A DNA stretch of 64,000 nt, taken from Microglena sp. YARC (taxonomy: Eukaryota; Chlorophyta; Chlorophyceae; Chlamydomonadales; Chlamydomonadaceae). The position numbers and the translations under genes were made by a program. Below, piece after piece: positions 63,372-64,000 of this stretch (position 1 is the first letter of the stretch; each line of letters opens with the position of its first letter). A model generated the notes under the pieces. The model did not search any database and had not been told where the DNA came from. It saw nothing but the letters and a program-made list of their open reading frames with translations. The stretch covers positions 3,474,021 to 3,538,020 of the forward strand of contig CM039464.1 in assembly GCA_022414725.1 (NCBI GenBank), written 5' to 3'.

Positions 63372-64000
63372 TGTATACCGGTAGTTATTCAGCCAACTCT
63401 GGGTTGCTCACCGTCTGCCAATTCCAAGTCCCCCCGTGCGATACCCATGGAAAACAGGGAGCAGACTAAGCAGATAGATAACTGTAGATTCGGCTAGCTT
63501 GTGGCATAGCAGAAGCAGAGTTCCGGAATTTCGGATTTACCTGACCCCTAACTGTGTCCCTCAAAAGTTTCGAAACAAGTTGTATCATGAGTCTCACTCT
63601 GGTTTGTAACATCGTCATCAGCAACAACCTCTCACTCTGTCTGTGTGTGAGTTGCTAAACGCCCCGATTGGTGCCCTCTTGTCGCTTGGCTTATTACATG
63701 TAAGTGTCTATGCCTGGAAGCGGGTAGTGCTGCACTGCTGCCCCTGCTCCAGAATAGCTAAGCGTTCAAGTAAAAAATAACGTACTACTACCACCTATGA
63801 CCTATCTACCCTGCCCAAGGAATATCACGTATTCTCACGAATGACATATTGGTTTAGGAACGGCAGTCTTGCTAAGCATTTAATACCATCCCTATTATTG
63901 AGGGGGGAAATGTAAACGCGAACAAATCAAAATTCTAGTCTACTTAACTACTGTACTAAGGATGATATTGATCGCCAGAAATACCCATGCTGGTTTTAGA

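Noticed and set aside
1..64000. tRNA, rRNA or other structured RNA genes
   Set aside because: I looked for tRNA-like cloverleaf motifs and conserved rRNA segments by eye and saw none; a covariance-model scan would be needed to exclude them.

Overview
This is a nuclear window from a eukaryote, most likely a green alga of the prasinophyte/Pyramimonadales kind; the lineage is inferred, not proven. Four spliced genes with GT-AG introns are readable. One encodes a plastid DUF1517-type protein, one a hydroxyproline O-arabinosyltransferase (HPAT) family protein, and plant-type TTTAGGG telomere-like repeats are present. The assembly contains a 1000-base N gap (39832-40831) and many one-base indels in homopolymers.

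Layout. From about 39.6 kb down to the left edge, on the minus strand, lies one very long gene for a mitochondrial Rho GTPase (Miro). Twelve exon positions are recognised: the end of GTPase domain 1, EF-hand 1, its partner helices, EF-hand 2, and GTPase domain 2 with its P-loop. The gene runs off the left edge, and its N-terminal GTPase is probably in the N gap. One of its introns holds a decayed plus-strand LINE (2.5-7.4 kb) with reverse transcriptase, RNase H, a zinc-binding motif and a possible PD-(D/E)xK-like tail. Another holds three copies of an unclassified 1-2 kb element (17.4-22.6 kb), one of them split by a solo LTR with a perfect 5-bp target-site duplication. From 51.9 to 44.9 kb (minus) lies an HPAT-like glycosyltransferase gene. 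From 58.0 to 54.1 kb (minus) is a three-exon plastid DUF1517-type gene. Divergently, from 58.9 to 63.0 kb (plus), is a two-exon gene for an acidic, GAF-like, coiled-coil protein.

The main observation is how the introns of the three minus-strand genes are built. They are largely tandem arrays whose unit spans a splice junction. Upstream of an exon the arrays repeat polypyrimidine tract + acceptor AG + the first exon bases. Downstream they repeat the last exon bases + donor GT + intron start. Copies range from a few to about 30-50 per junction, they are diverged, and some include most or all of the exon. I call these splice-junction minisatellites. The plus-strand gene at the right end lacks them. 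Exon choice below rests on splice phases that join in frame and on match to the family; several exons carry one-base homopolymer indels that would have to be checked against reads.
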